Source of the DNA: an uncultured Verrucomicrobiae bacterium
Lineage (GTDB): Bacteria; Verrucomicrobiota; Verrucomicrobiia; Limisphaerales; UBA1100
Assembly (NCBI GenBank): GCA_937775205.1
Contig: CALKBX010000005.1
Span: 1-64,000, forward strand
Length of the DNA: 64,000 nt
Direction: 5' to 3'
A model generated the notes under the pieces. The model was not told where the DNA came from, ran no database searches, and worked only from the letters and a program-made list of their open reading frames with translations. This document shows positions 47,701 to 57,600 of this stretch, piece by piece. The translations under genes and the position numbers were made by a program. Numbering within the stretch: position 1 is the first letter of the stretch; each line of letters opens with the position of its first letter.

Positions 47701-49882
47701 ATGAAAAAATTCATCATCACCTTTTGTTTCCTGTTGGCTTGCTCTGCGCAGGCTGCCAAGCAACCCAACATCGTCTTCTTCTTTGCTGACGACCAGACTT
47801 CAAGCTCGCTCGCTTGTTATGGTCATCCCTTAGCCAAGACACCCAATATTGATCGTCTGGCTGCCAGAGGCACGAGGTTCTCTAATTCCTACGTGAGCCA
47901 GGCCATTTGTTGGGTCAGCCGGACTACCATCCTAACCGGGCTTACCGGACGCAGTTATGGCACGCCGGGTAGGCATGATGCCGCCCGTCCTGATGCGGTC
48001 AGGGAACTCTATGTGGATCTACCTTCGTAAAGCCGGTTACCGGACCGGTTTTGCGGGCAAATGGCATGCTAAGATGCCCAAGGGATGGAATCCTGCCGAT
48101 CACTTCGATGTCTTTCAAAAGATCGGTCGTAACCCTTTCTACAAGAAACAACCCGATGGTTCCCTGCGTCATGAGACCGAGTTGATTGTCGATCGTGGGA
48201 TTGAGTTCCTTGAGAACCAACCGAAGGACAAACCCTTTGCCCTTAACATGTGGTTTAATGCCTGCCATGCCGAGGATGGGGATCGTCGCCCGGGTATTGG
48301 GCATTTCCCGTGGCCACGGGCAGTCGATGACTTGTACGTGGAGGATGAGATTGCTCCACCCCGATTGAATGATCCCAAGATATTCGAGAGCCAGCCGTAT
48401 TTTCTTAAGACCACCATTAATCGCGAACGTTTCTTTTGGCGTTGGAACACCGAAACCAAGTACCGCACCAACATGCGGGCTTACCTACGGATGGTGAGCG
48501 GAATCGACAACGCCATCGGGCGCTTCATTAAGGTTCTTGAGGCAAAGGGCTTGGCCGACAACACCATCATCGTTTACACCGCCGATAATGGATATCATCT
48601 GGGTAATCGTGGGTTCGCGGGTAAGTGGTCTCATTACGAGGAGTCCCTGCGCGTTCCCATGATTATATGGGATCCCCGTGCGCCCAAGTCTGCTCGTGGG
48701 CAAGTGGTCGACCATTCGGCCCTCAACCTCGATCTTCCCTCCACCTTTCTTGACTGGGCCGGTGCCCCAGTGCCTGAGCGTTATCAGGGTCGCAGTCTCA
48801 AGTCTATTGTCTCCACCGGGAAGGCTGATAATTGGCGCAAGCAAACTTTTCATGAGCACTTCGCAGTGCGTTCGCGTATTCCTGCTTTCGAAGGGTTGCG
48901 GACCGACCGCTACAAGTATGTTCGTTACGTTGACGAAGATAACTATGAGTTTCTCCACGACCTGAAGGAGGATCCTGATGAATTAACCAACTTTGCCAAG
49001 AACCCCAAATACACCAAGACGCTCAAGCAATTGCGTAAGCGAACCGACGAACGCGTCGCTGAACTGGGTGGGCCCCTGCAGCCGATGCAAGGGGACTTGT
49101 CTGTCTCTACACCTCCGCACCCTATAGCGGCTGCAACCGTAGCCAATCGCCCGGGAGCGAATGGTTTTTCCAACCTTATCGGTGGAGGAATGCGCAGTTG
49201 GGCGGGCGACTCAAAGTTTTGGTCACACAAGAATGGGGTTCTGACTGGCAAGACCGATGGCACGCTTAAGATGAACCACTTCATCACCTGGAAGGTTGCC
49301 ACTGTTCGCAATTTCGATCTGAGGGTTAAGGTACGTATCTCCAAGGGGGGTAATAGTGGAATTCAATATCGCAGTGCCCATGCGCCTGAGCTTGGGCTTG
49401 ATGTAGTAACCGGTTATCAGTGCGATATTGTAGCCGATAAACCCCAATATAACGGTATGGTTTATGAGGAAAAGGGCCGGCGAATTCTCTCGCAGACCGG
49501 AGAGAAGGTGGTGGTTGATCCCAAGGGCGACCGTTGGGTGGTGGGAAATTTCGAGGTAAAGGAATTTGCTCCTGAGCAGTGGCATGAATACCGCGTTTTG
49601 GTTGAGGGAAATCGTCATCGCCATTGGATTGATGGGCATCCCACCGGTGACCTTATCGATCTTGATGAAAAAGGCAGGGCACTGGATGGAGTGCTCGCCA
49701 TGCAGGTGCACAAGGGGCCGCCCATGACAATTGAGTTCAAGGACATGCTTATTAAGCATCTGCCTGATGACCTGCCGCTTCTGCAGCTCAAGGATCATCC
49801 TATTCCCGCCGATGCCCGCGGCGCACGTCCGTCAGGACGCCTGCCCAAGGACTGGAAAGCCCCCATCTATGGGGAACGCTAA
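47701..49882 (+). pseudogene. Sulfatase-DUF1080 fusion with +1 frameshift
   Basis: If one extra C near 48022 is removed, this encodes about 726 residues. The signal peptide is MKKFIITFCFLLACSAQA, metal site FADDQTSSS, active-site Cys70 in CWVSR (Val where Pro or Ala is usual), FAGKWHAKMP and TADNGYHLGNRGF. After about residue 465 a DUF1080/3-keto-disaccharide hydrolase domain follows, with FWSHKNGVLTGK, KVRISKGGNSGIQYRS and GYQCDIVADKPQYNG. The first frame ends ELYVDLPS at 48030, and the second resumes LRKAGYRTGFAGKWH. It may be inactive, or the extra base may be an assembly error. The 3' end overlaps the next gene. Confidence 0.85.
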
Positions 49883-51158
49883 GTCGGTGAAACTGGTTCT
49901 CTTAATCTTGTTCGGCCTTACCGGCATCGTTCATGGGGCTCCTGGTATCTATTTGCGCCCGGTCTTTGAAAACTCGTCCAATGGAATTTTTAACCAGGAT
50001 AAAGAAGTCCATTTCGGGTTTGAACTCAATAACCGGCTAAAGAATTCAGTTGAAGTTAAAGTAGTATGGCAGGTGATGACCGATCAAAAGAAGTCGATCG
50101 GCAAATCGGCTTCTTCGACGATAAAAATTCCCGTCGGTGAAAAGAGGGTGGCCAGCTACGCGGCTAAAATTCCGGGGCCGGGTTTTTATAAGGGCATCAT
50201 CACGTGTTCTTGGGAAGGCGGTCGGGTAACTAAGACCGTTCAGGTGGGTTATGGGCCCGAGAAATTATTGCCGCCTTTAACCAAGGAACCTGATTTCGAA
50301 AAGTTCTGGGATGAATCGCGTGCGAGGCTCAAGAAAGTGGATCCGCAGTATCGGCTCATTCATCAGCCGGAACTAAGCAAGGGCGAACTCAATGTGTATG
50401 AAGTTTCCATGCGTAGCTACGGGAATATCCGCGTTAGAGGCTGGTATGAAGTGCCTAAGAGTAAAGGGCCCCATCCGGTGATTCTGCGCGTACCCGGTTA
50501 TGGCGGGAATATGAAACCCATTGCCCGTTTCAAGGATATGATTGTCTTTTCCTTTAACCCGCGCGGTCACGGTAACAGTCAGGAGGATATCAAGGGGAAA
50601 CCCAGTAACTACTGGATCCGTGGGTTGGATGACAAGGAAGGCTACTATTATCAGGGGGCTTATTTGGATTGCGTTCGCGCAGTAGATTTTCTGTGCTCGC
50701 GAAAGGAGGTGGACCCAGAACGCATTGCAGTGGCAGGGGGCAGTCAGGGCGGAGGGTTAAGTTTATCGACTGCTGCTTTGGATTCGCGCATCAGCCTTTG
50801 TGCACCGCACATTCCTTTCCTGACCAATTGGGATCTCTATTTTAAAACCTCGCATTGGCCGGAGATGGACAAATGGATTGAGGCGAAGGAGTCACGTACG
50901 TGGCAAAGTACGCTTAAAACCATGAGTTACTTTGATACCATGAATATGGCCCCGTGGATTGAGTGCCCGGTATTCATGGGGGTAGGACTGCAGGACGCGA
51001 TCTGCCCGCCAGTCACATGCTTTGCGGTGTACAACCGGGTTAAAGGGAAAAAAGAATATTTGGTGTATCCACTAGCCAAACATTCCGTGGATAAGAGTCA
51101 TCACCAATTGGTTTTCAATTGGATGCGTGAAAAATTTGGGTTAAAATCAGCCCCGTGA
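49869..51158 (+). CDS. Secreted CE7-like acetyl esterase (AXE1 family)
   Basis: A 429-residue exported esterase related to acetylxylan esterases/cephalosporin-C deacetylases. The ATG at 49869 overlaps the sulfatase-DUF1080 stop and leads into MGNAKSVKLVLLILFGLTG; a GTG at 49887 is an alternative. Residues 25-125 look like an Ig-type beta domain. The hydrolase has FNPRGHGNS, nucleophile Ser292 in GGSQGGG, Asp376 in GLQDAICPP and His405 in AKHSVD, a complete triad. It should remove acetyl groups from poly- or oligosaccharides. Overlap implies coordinated expression with the fused sulfatase. Confidence 0.87.
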   Translation: MGNAKSVKLVLLILFGLTGIVHGAPGIYLRPVFENSSNGIFNQDKEVHFGFELNNRLKNSVEVKVVWQVMTDQKKSIGKSASSTIKIPVGEKRVASYAAKIPGPGFYKGIITCSWEGGRVTKTVQVGYGPEKLLPPLTKEPDFEKFWDESRARLKKVDPQYRLIHQPELSKGELNVYEVSMRSYGNIRVRGWYEVPKSKGPHPVILRVPGYGGNMKPIARFKDMIVFSFNPRGHGNSQEDIKGKPSNYWIRGLDDKEGYYYQGAYLDCVRAVDFLCSRKEVDPERIAVAGGSQGGGLSLSTAALDSRISLCAPHIPFLTNWDLYFKTSHWPEMDKWIEAKESRTWQSTLKTMSYFDTMNMAPWIECPVFMGVGLQDAICPPVTCFAVYNRVKGKKEYLVYPLAKHSVDKSHHQLVFNWMREKFGLKSAP

Positions 51159-51298
51159 ACCCATGGTGGCTGGAGCCATCTTTGTTGCCATCGTCTGCCT
51201 TGGCGGACAGTTCCGTGGCTGCTGCCAATGATGAGGTCAAGGTTGATGCGAAACTTAACAAGCGAGGTGAGAAATGGAAGTGGTCCAGTCCGTACTAA
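51155..51298 (+). CDS. Possible small ORF of 47 codons
   Basis: A GTG at 51155 overlaps the upstream TGA (GTGA) and opens 47 codons ending EKWKWSSPY. The C-terminal half (NDEVKVDAKLNKRGEKWKW) looks protein-like, but no family is recognised. It may be a coupled small gene or the tail of a lost one. The rest of 51299-51386 shows nothing I can identify. Confidence 0.25.
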   Translation: MNPWWLEPSLLPSSALADSSVAAANDEVKVDAKLNKRGEKWKWSSPY

Positions 51299-51386
51299 AA
51301 CTTAACAACCTCTTTACCGATAACATGGTGTTGCTGGGCTGAGTGAGATTGATCACCAAGAATAAACAATAATAAACCTATAACTT

Positions 51387-52429
51387 ATGAACCGAATCAA
51401 AATCATTTTTTTATTTATCTTTTGTATGGCTTTTTCAAACGGCCTCGAAGCTCAGCTGGGGAACTCCAAACCCGACGACTCAAAAAATGGCTTGTGGTTA
51501 AATTATTCAGGGGTGAAAGGCCCCGGAAAGGGCAGGCACGTTGTCCTCATTGCGGCCGACCAAGAATATCGCAGTGAACAATCTATGCCGATGTTGGCAA
51601 AAGTCTTTCCAAACATCATGGTTTTGATTGCACCGTTTTGTTTTCTGTTAATGAAAAAGGCGAAGTTGACCCAACGATGCCCGCTCCATTCAAAGACAAA
51701 ACGAAACGTCACAATATTCCAGGTCTTAGGCTTTTGGCCAAAGCTGATTGTGTGATTTGGCTTTCGCGGTTCATGCATCTTCCAGAAGATCAGATGCAAC
51801 ACTTTTATGACTACTTTGATTCAGGAAAACCCTTCATCGCTTTGCGCACTGCAAACCATGGTTTCTGGGGAGGATTAAAATACAAAAAAGGAGACAAAAA
51901 TGTTTCACTTCGCGAGATGTTGGGAGGCACTTTCATGGGGCATCACGGCGGTTGGCATCGTGAAGCAACGCGTGGCGTTGTTGTTTCTGATAACAAGAAG
52001 CATCCTATTCTGGTTGGTGTGGAAGACATTTGGGGAACGTCCGATGTTTACCGATGTCATAACGATAAGAACCCTTTCCCCAAGGATTGCACGTCATTGG
52101 TTTTGGGGCAGCCGCTGATTAACCTCAAAAAAGATGCCCCGCCTAATGCCAAGAAAGAGCCTTTACCGGTCGCTTGGACAAAAACGTGGACTGGGAATAA
52201 AGGTCTAGAGTCGAAGGTCTTTCATTTTACAATGGGGTCGGCGGTAGACTTTGAAAATGAAGGAGTAAGGAGAATGACGGTAAACGCAGTCTACTGGGGG
52301 CTGGGTATGGAAAAAGAAATCAAGCCGGACAGCTCCGTGGCCATCATTGGCGACTATAAGCCGTTAAAGGCCGGGTTTAATTACGAGAAGCTTGGCGTCA
52401 AGCCGCGCAAGGTTGGCTATTACAAATAA
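51387..52429 (+). pseudogene. ThuA-like protein gene with -1 frameshift
   Basis: Two frames together encode a secreted ThuA-like (trehalose utilisation, PF06283) protein of about 347 residues. The first starts MNRIKIIFLFIFCMAFSNG and runs through HVVLIAADQEYRSEQSMPMLAKVF; the second resumes at about 51608 and carries LAKADCVIWLSRFMHLPEDQ, GKPFIALRTANHGF and GGTFMGHHGGWHRE. Adding one T to the TTT run at 51606-51608 restores a continuous frame. ThuA domains often accompany DUF1080 domains in PVC and Bacteroidota gene sets, which fits the fusion encoded just upstream. Confidence 0.82.
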
Positions 52430-52574
52430 TCGTTTTCGTATTGATTCTGTGACGATAAAGGGAATTCCAAGCCGTTCGATCTTAAGGGCAGGGTTTATAT
52501 AATTTTCAATGTGCAAATCCTCAGACTTCTAGGGGGTCACAAAGAGACTGAAATAAAACGTAGACGAGCGGATC

Positions 52575-53744
52575 CTACTGTCGCTGCTTACGGTATTGGG
52601 TTGGGGTGATACCCTCTGCGCGCGCAAAGACCTTGTGGAAGTGGTCGGTATTGCGAAAGCCGCACTCGCGGGCCACCGTTTTTAATGGGGAACCCGATTC
52701 CACCAATTGCCGCTTGGCGCGAGCCAGTCGAAACCGGGTAATCTCGCCGGCAATACTTCGCCCCACCGACTCGCTAAAGCGCCGTTCCAAGGTGCGCCTG
52801 TTGATTCCCATTTCATTTGCTACATCAATCACCTTAATGGGTTGGTTGGTGCTCTCGGCAATAAATCGTAAGGCCGCGGAGACGATTGGATCGTCGGCTG
52901 CGTGGGAATCAGTGGATTGGCGAGGAATCAGCCCAATGGGCGGCGCCAGCTCGGGCGTTTGGGGGGGGCTGGCTCCCTTCATTATTCGGTCCAGGAGTGA
53001 GGCAGCCCGATAACCGATTTGTTCGTGGTTCAAGTCGATGCTGGTCAGGGTAGGTGGCGGGGAAGCGCAAATGGTCGGTTCATTGCTGCATCCCACAATC
53101 CCCACGTCCTGAGACACATGTAGATCTTTTGGCCGGCACACATCATTCAGATAACGGCAATAGAGGTCGTTGACCACGAAGATCCCGATGGGGAGTTCCC
53201 AGGAATCGGCCCATTTTCCCAGACCATCAATAAAGGTTTTCCACCCTTGCGCCTTGTCGGTGACGCTCGTGCGTGAAAATCGGTGGGTTGTGCATCGCAA
53301 CCCTTCTCCCTTGAGTCGATTATGAAATCCGGTGAGTTGCAGTCTCGCATCTTTGTCACGCAAGAAACCCAGGTAACCAAAACGTTTGAACCCACGACCG
53401 ATGAGATGCTCTGCAGCCATGGTTCCTGAAGCTTCAAAATCTGCAAAGACGCCGGGGAGGTTTTGAGTCGGTGAATTGAGCCATAGATTAACCAAGGGCA
53501 CATTCATTCGTTTGGCTACGGTCGCCAAAGGAGGAGTGGCCCGCGCCAGAATCCCATCAAAGGAGGGCTTCCCATTCTCCATTCTGAGCAGCTTAGGCGT
53601 GGTGGGGGTGATGGAGCAGTCCCAACCGGCTTCATCAGCATAGCGTTGACAACCCGCGTAGGTTTCCAAGTGCCGTTTGTAGCCCCATTCCACTTCTAGT
53701 GCGATGGCGACCCGTTTGGCTTTGCGACGTTTCATTTGCCGCAT
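52575..53744 (-). CDS. XylR-like transcription regulator, LacI-type sensor plus AraC HTH
   Basis: A 389-residue cytoplasmic regulator. Residues 10-275 are a periplasmic-binding-protein-like sensor of the LacI/XylR kind (VAIALEVEWGYKRHLETYAG, GVFADFEASGTMAAEHLIGRGFKRFGYLG, TSIDLNHEQIGYRAASLL). Residues 290-389 are an AraC-type double helix-turn-helix (IDVANEMGINRRTLERRF, ETVARECGF-like KTVARECGFRNTDHFHKVF). The domain order is that of XylR, which activates pentose genes on binding sugar. It diverges from the YdjY-type gene, and a 37 bp candidate operator lies 36 bp upstream of its start. It is the only transcription factor in the window. Confidence 0.93.
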   Translation of the reverse strand: MRQMKRRKAKRVAIALEVEWGYKRHLETYAGCQRYADEAGWDCSITPTTPKLLRMENGKPSFDGILARATPPLATVAKRMNVPLVNLWLNSPTQNLPGVFADFEASGTMAAEHLIGRGFKRFGYLGFLRDKDARLQLTGFHNRLKGEGLRCTTHRFSRTSVTDKAQGWKTFIDGLGKWADSWELPIGIFVVNDLYCRYLNDVCRPKDLHVSQDVGIVGCSNEPTICASPPPTLTSIDLNHEQIGYRAASLLDRIMKGASPPQTPELAPPIGLIPRQSTDSHAADDPIVSAALRFIAESTNQPIKVIDVANEMGINRRTLERRFSESVGRSIAGEITRFRLARAKRQLVESGSPLKTVARECGFRNTDHFHKVFARAEGITPTQYRKQRQ

Positions 53745-53780
53745 TAAAGGCCCATTGCCGGGACGAGAGCAAGTCGGATG

Positions 53781-53817
53781 TGTCGCAAAAAGACATAAAA
53801 AATACGCGAATAAGCGG
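53781..53817. promoter_or_regulatory. Candidate operator, copy 2 of 3, between divergent genes
   Basis: Begins TGTCGCAAAAAGACA and holds half-sites CGCAAAAAGAC at 53784 and CGCGAATAAGC at 53805, 21 bp apart. It lies 36 bp from the regulator start and about 60 bp from the YdjY-type start, the position expected for an autoregulated divergent promoter. Similarity to copy 3 continues ungapped for about 70 bp, including ATCGCAATTG at 53827. Confidence 0.55.
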
Positions 53818-53876
53818 CATGGAATGATCGCAATTGTCGTGTGATCTTTTACCGTTCTCCCAAGCAGGAACTAGGT

Positions 53877-54634
53877 ATGACCATTCGACTTATATTTGTC
53901 TTCGGAATATTTCTTTTCTCATGTGTCGGGCGGGGAGGAGAGTCAGTCCCGAAACTCTCGCCAGAGGCGGAGCAAGCCCTTCGCAAACTCAACCTGCCCG
54001 GCATCAAGCTGAATCTGGAGGAACGGTGTGTCGACGTGAATGCGACTGTTTGCCTTCACAAAGGTTTGCTGGAGTTGGTTGCCTGTACGAAAGGCAGCAA
54101 GGAGCACGAGTCCATTCTTTCGATTGCCGCCCGGCCCATGCATATCCACACGGCCATGCTCCTGATGGGAGCCAGGCCGGGGACTCCGGCCATGAGAAAG
54201 GCTCGGACGGGGCGCTCAAGCGCTGGATTCCCGTTGAGCCTGCAGGAGATTCTGTTCGCGTATCGCTTGTGTTTCCTGATTCGAAGGGTAAGCCACAGGA
54301 GCATCCCCTCAGCAAGTTCATTTCACCTGCCCAACCCGATGAGATCAGCGGTATCCCCATGAACAAAAAGCTGGAGACATTCCCTGCCAGTTTTCTTTTT
54401 GCCGGTTCCCATCTGGTGGAGAACGGGCCTGGGCCGAAAAAGTATGTTTGTGAGCAAAGTGGAAACGTCATCTCTATTTCGACTTTTGGCGATGAGCTGC
54501 TGTGTTTGCCCGGGATTCATGGGCACCAGAACGATGGGCTTTCCTGGCAGGTGAACCCCAAGGGTTTACCCAAGATTGGAGAGCAAGTGATCCTCCGCCT
54601 GAGGCCGAAGGCAAGAGCTCCTCATAAAAAATAA
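53877..54634 (+). pseudogene. YdjY-type exported protein gene with -1 frameshift
   Basis: Restoring one base near 54203 gives about 252 residues of a secreted protein typical of PVC genomes and annotated with a YdjY domain; its role is unknown. The start at 53877 gives a signal peptide (MTIRLIFVFGIFLFSCVG). The first frame runs ERCVDVNATVCLHKGLLELVACTKGSKEHESI and MGARPGTPAMRK, then loses sense; the second continues SDGALKRWIPVEPAG, FLFAGSHLVENGPGPKKY and GNVISISTFGDELLCLPG. It is the first gene downstream of the divergent candidate operator and is followed by the PDZ protein gene after 17 bp. Confidence 0.83.
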
Positions 54635-54651
54635 GTTTATCGATCAAAAAA

Positions 54652-57600
54652 ATGAATCGCACAATCCTCTCCATTCTAGTTGCCCTTGCGGTCCAATCAT
54701 TTACCTGGGCGGCAGAGACAACCTTCTATAAAAATCCCAACGGCCTGTTTTCCACCCGACCCGGAGAAACCAAGTCGCTGCAGAACATCAAGCGCTTCGG
54801 CCCCGTCGGCATGGGGATCGACCTGCTTCAGCCGGCCTTCGTCATGCGAATTTCCCACATCGAGGAAGATTCGCCGGCCGCCGCGACCGGGAAACTCAAG
54901 AAGGGGCAAATCATCGAGTCGATCAATGGGCAACAGCTCGCGGACATCGATCCGCGCATCCAGCTGGGTCGAATCCTCGCCGCGGCCGAAGCAACCAACG
55001 GCCTGCTCAAGTTCGCCATCAAGGGCGAAGCCGAGCCGGTCACGGTGAAGATTCCAGTGCTTGGGATCTACAGCAAGACTTGGCCGCTCGACTGTCCGAA
55101 GTCCAACAAGATTGTTCGCGGCGTGGCCGATTACCTTTCCCAACCCGGATCAACCGAAGGCCTCGGAGGCGTTGGTATGTTGTTCCTGCTTTCAACCGGG
55201 GAGGAGAAAGACCTGGCGGTCGTCCGAAACTGGGCGCGGAATGCACCGGCGCACCGGTATCCCTGGCACATTGGTTACGGCGGAATTCCGCTCACCGAGT
55301 GTTACCTGCGGACTGGGGACCCGCAAATCCTGGCCAACATTCAGAAATGGGTCGATAACGCGGCCAAGTCTCAACACAACGATGCTTGGGCCGGAAGAGG
55401 CAGCGCCTTAACCTCATATGGAAACGGGCACCTCAATGCGGCCGGCACCCATGTCGTTACCTTTCTCATGCTGGCCAAGGAATGCGGCGTCAAGGTGCCG
55501 GACCACATGTTCCAAGGCGCGCTCAGACATTTCTTCCGGTACGCCGGCAGGGGCAATAACCCTTACGGTGACAATCGCCCGGAAGTTGGTTTTGTGGACA
55601 ACGGCAAGAATGGCAAGCTTGCCTTTGCCATGGCGGCGGCGGCCGCGCTGACTCCGGATGGAGAGAATTCCATCTACGCCAAGGCCCGTGATGTTTGCGC
55701 GATCCAAAGTTTTTATACCACGACATTTATGCTGCACGGCCACACCGGCGGCGGCATCGGCGAAATTTGGCGCAGCGCCGCGATGGGTCTGCTCCATGAC
55801 AAAAAGCCCAAGCAGTACCGTGACTTCATGGACAACCGTCAATGGCACTACGATCTTTCGCGTCGTTTTGATGGCTCGTTCGGCATTCTGGGTGGCGGCG
55901 GCTACGACAAGGAACAATGGGGCGTCGCCTATCCCCTGACTTATACCATCCCGCGCAAAACCCTGCGCATCACCGGGGCGCCCCGCACCAAGTTTTCCAA
56001 GCCCTATCAGCTTCCCAAGCAGCCGTGGGGCACAAAGGCGGACAACCTCTTCCTCTCGTTCGAAGCCGTGCCGGACAAGCAGGGCAAGAAGCAGGATTTG
56101 TCGGGCGAAACCTTGGCTGAAGATTCCAGCTTGGCATTCATTCGCCGTTTCCATGGAACCGAGCAACCCAGTGATGATGAGATTCGCCGCTATATCCATC
56201 ACCAAGAACACAACATCCGCAACATTGCCGCGTTCAAAGCCCTCGGCATCAACAGTGGCTACATCGGCTGGAAATCGGCTGGCGGCAAGGTGCGTATGAA
56301 TTTGGTGATGGAGTTCCTCAAGCACAAGGACCCGCGTGTCCGCCGGGTCATGTTCGGGGCCATCTTGCACAAGCCGGATGCGATTACTCCGGAAGTTTTC
56401 AAGCTCGCGGTTAAGGCGGTCAAGGACACGCGCGAATCGTGGTGGGTCAAGGATGCCGCCCTGCAGGTCATTGGTCGGGGTTCTGCTGACCAGATCGTTC
56501 CGCTTGTCGATCTACTCCTTCCTTATCTCAAGCATGAAGAGGATTGGCTGAAGAACGGTACGCTCACCGCGTTAACTCCAGTTGCGGCGGACGAACGATC
56601 CTACAAGCGCGTTCTCCCTGCGATCGGCGACTTGATCCGCTCAAACCAGCGTGTGTCGGTCACGCGGGGGCTTGCTGCAGGGATCCGGGCCAAAATCAAG
56701 GCGGCCGGGCCTGCCGTGCAAAAGTTGGCCGCCGAAACTTTGGAAGGGACCTTCACGGGTTATGCGGGCTCAAAGACCGCTCCCGGGGGGTTGGACACCA
56801 CCTCAACTTTTGAGTTCCATCTGGAAGCCATCGCCGCGTCGCTGGCCGATGTGCCGGGCGGACTGGATGTGCTTTACGAGATCGCCCGTCAGCGCAAACC
56901 AAACGAAATTTTGCCTTACAAGGAGTTCTTCCTGAATGCCGACTCAAGCCAGTTCGGGCCCAAGCTGAAGAAGGCGATCCAGCCGATTATCCTGGAGGAT
57001 TTGATCCCCGAATTTGTCGGCCGAAACCGCGCGAAGTTGCATCAATTTGTCGCCGGCGAAGTGCAGTCGGGTTATGCCGGTGGATCCCGCGATGCAATTG
57101 ATGGCTTGGTCGCCCTCTACGACCGGGCCGGTCACAAGGATTACGGCTGGAAGATGTTCATGGACTTGCGCAACGCCGAGTGGATCTACCACAGCTTTGA
57201 TCCGATTCCGTCCGAACAGGTGCCGTTTGACCAACTCATCACGCGTTACCGCAAAGTGACCCTGCCCAAGGGCGTGGATAAGTGGTTCGAAACCGCCTTC
57301 GAGGGCAATGATGCAAATAACCACGGCGCGTTCAAATGGGGCAAGAGCCCATTCGGACACTACATGGGTAAGATCCCGACCGGGCCTGTGCACAAATGTG
57401 GAGCAGGCTGCACCGGCCCCGGCTGTTATGGCGCTACCAAGATTAATTCATTCTGGGAGAAAGAGGTGCTGCTCCTGCGTCAGCATTTCAAAGTTCCACC
57501 GGTCAAGCCTGGTCATCGTTACCGTCTTCGGGTCAATGACGGCAACCACGTCGGTTCGGGTGGAGGACACATCATCTATATCAATGGTGAACCCTTGATC

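Noticed and set aside
53781-53817. TGTC/GACA hairpin read as a terminator
   Set aside because: The stem is only 4 bp and the site lies between divergent starts, not after a gene; the 21-bp direct repeat fits the data better.
55414-56370. Open frame of 318 codons on the minus strand
   Set aside because: Antisense to the 1205-residue PDZ protein; no start context or protein-like motifs.
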